Shown here piece by piece: positions 6,198 through 6,269 of a DNA stretch of 6,269 nucleotides. The translations under genes and the position numbers were made by a program. Numbering within the stretch: the first letter of the stretch is position 1; each line of letters opens with the position of its first letter. The stretch comes from Pseudomonadota bacterium (GTDB taxonomy: Bacteria > Pseudomonadota > Gammaproteobacteria > Pseudomonadales > UBA5518), in NCBI GenBank assembly GCA_022705125.1, contig JAKJFB010000178.1, positions 1 to 6,269 of the forward strand, in the 5' to 3' direction. A model generated the notes under the pieces. The model ran no database searches. It worked only from the letters and a program-made list of their open reading frames with translations, and was not told where the DNA came from.

Positions 6198-6231
6198 AGC
6201 GCCGCCCCGCGCAGAGCCGGCGGCACTCCGC

Positions 6232-6269
6232 TCAACCGACCGAACCCTCGAGGCTGACCTCGAGCAGCT
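6232..6269 (-). CDS. sufB: Fe-S cluster scaffold protein SufB, last 11 codons (rest outside window)
   Basis: Reading the minus strand from base 6267 gives L-L-E-V-S-L-E-G-S-V-G and then TGA at 6234-6232. The ending E-G-S-V-G before the stop is the characteristic C-terminus of SufB, and the position just upstream of sufC is where sufB is expected. SufB is the scaffold subunit that holds the nascent cluster with SufD and SufC. Only the tail is in the window, so the rest of the gene, its promoter and any IscR/SufR-type regulator cannot be judged. Unlike the genes that follow, sufB is not coupled to the next gene: 208 bases separate its stop from the sufC ATG. Confidence 0.88.
   Translation of the reverse strand, partial: LLEVSLEGSVG

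Noticed and set aside
6060..6257. Small plus-strand open frame across the sufB-sufC gap.
   Set aside because: It spans the hairpin element and overlaps the sufB end. Its Arg-rich translation looks like chance reading of repeat DNA.
1..6269. CRISPR array, tRNA/rRNA gene, insertion sequence or phage gene.
   Set aside because: No regularly spaced repeats, no tRNA-like cloverleaf that I could recognise, and no transposase, integrase or phage-type protein in any frame.

Overview
The window is GC-rich (roughly 70% by eye) chromosomal DNA. It is dominated by one minus-strand operon for SUF iron-sulfur cluster assembly. Reading in the direction of transcription (high to low coordinates) the order is: end of sufB, a 208-bp structured gap, sufC, sufD, sufS, a sufA-type carrier, sufT, sufE, and an uncharacterised alpha/beta hydrolase. 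On the plus strand at the left edge is the 3' end of a secernin-like (peptidase family C69) gene that converges on the operon. The gene order, the long-form SufT, the base composition and a repeat-like intergenic core suggest a high-GC gammaproteobacterium. This is inference; no rRNA or other taxonomic marker is present.

Layout: 1-408 (+) C69/secernin-like C-terminus. 410-1318 (-) alpha/beta hydrolase. 1319-1371 short gap with the hydrolase ribosome-binding site. 1372-1809 sufE. 1809-2342 sufT. 2342-2722 sufA. 2720-3963 sufS (stop at 2719). 3960-5273 sufD. 5274-6023 sufC. 6024-6231 gap holding four inverted repeats and the repeat-like core. 6232-6269 the last codons of sufB, cut by the window edge. 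No gene-free stretch reaches 300 bases; the longest is the sufB-sufC gap.

How the genes work together: SufS removes sulfur from cysteine as a persulfide, and SufE takes it over and stimulates SufS. The SufB-SufC-SufD scaffold builds the cluster, with SufC as the ATPase. The A-type carrier SufA passes clusters to target proteins, and SufT (DUF59/MIP18 family) is a maturation accessory. The catalytic or ligand residues that can be checked are all present, so the pathway looks intact. From sufC to sufE the genes abut or overlap by 1-4 nt, which suggests translational coupling. The clear exception is the sufB-sufC junction.

I did not find a new multi-gene system. The parts most worth following up are the structured element between sufB and sufC and the unexplained hydrolase at the end of the suf operon.
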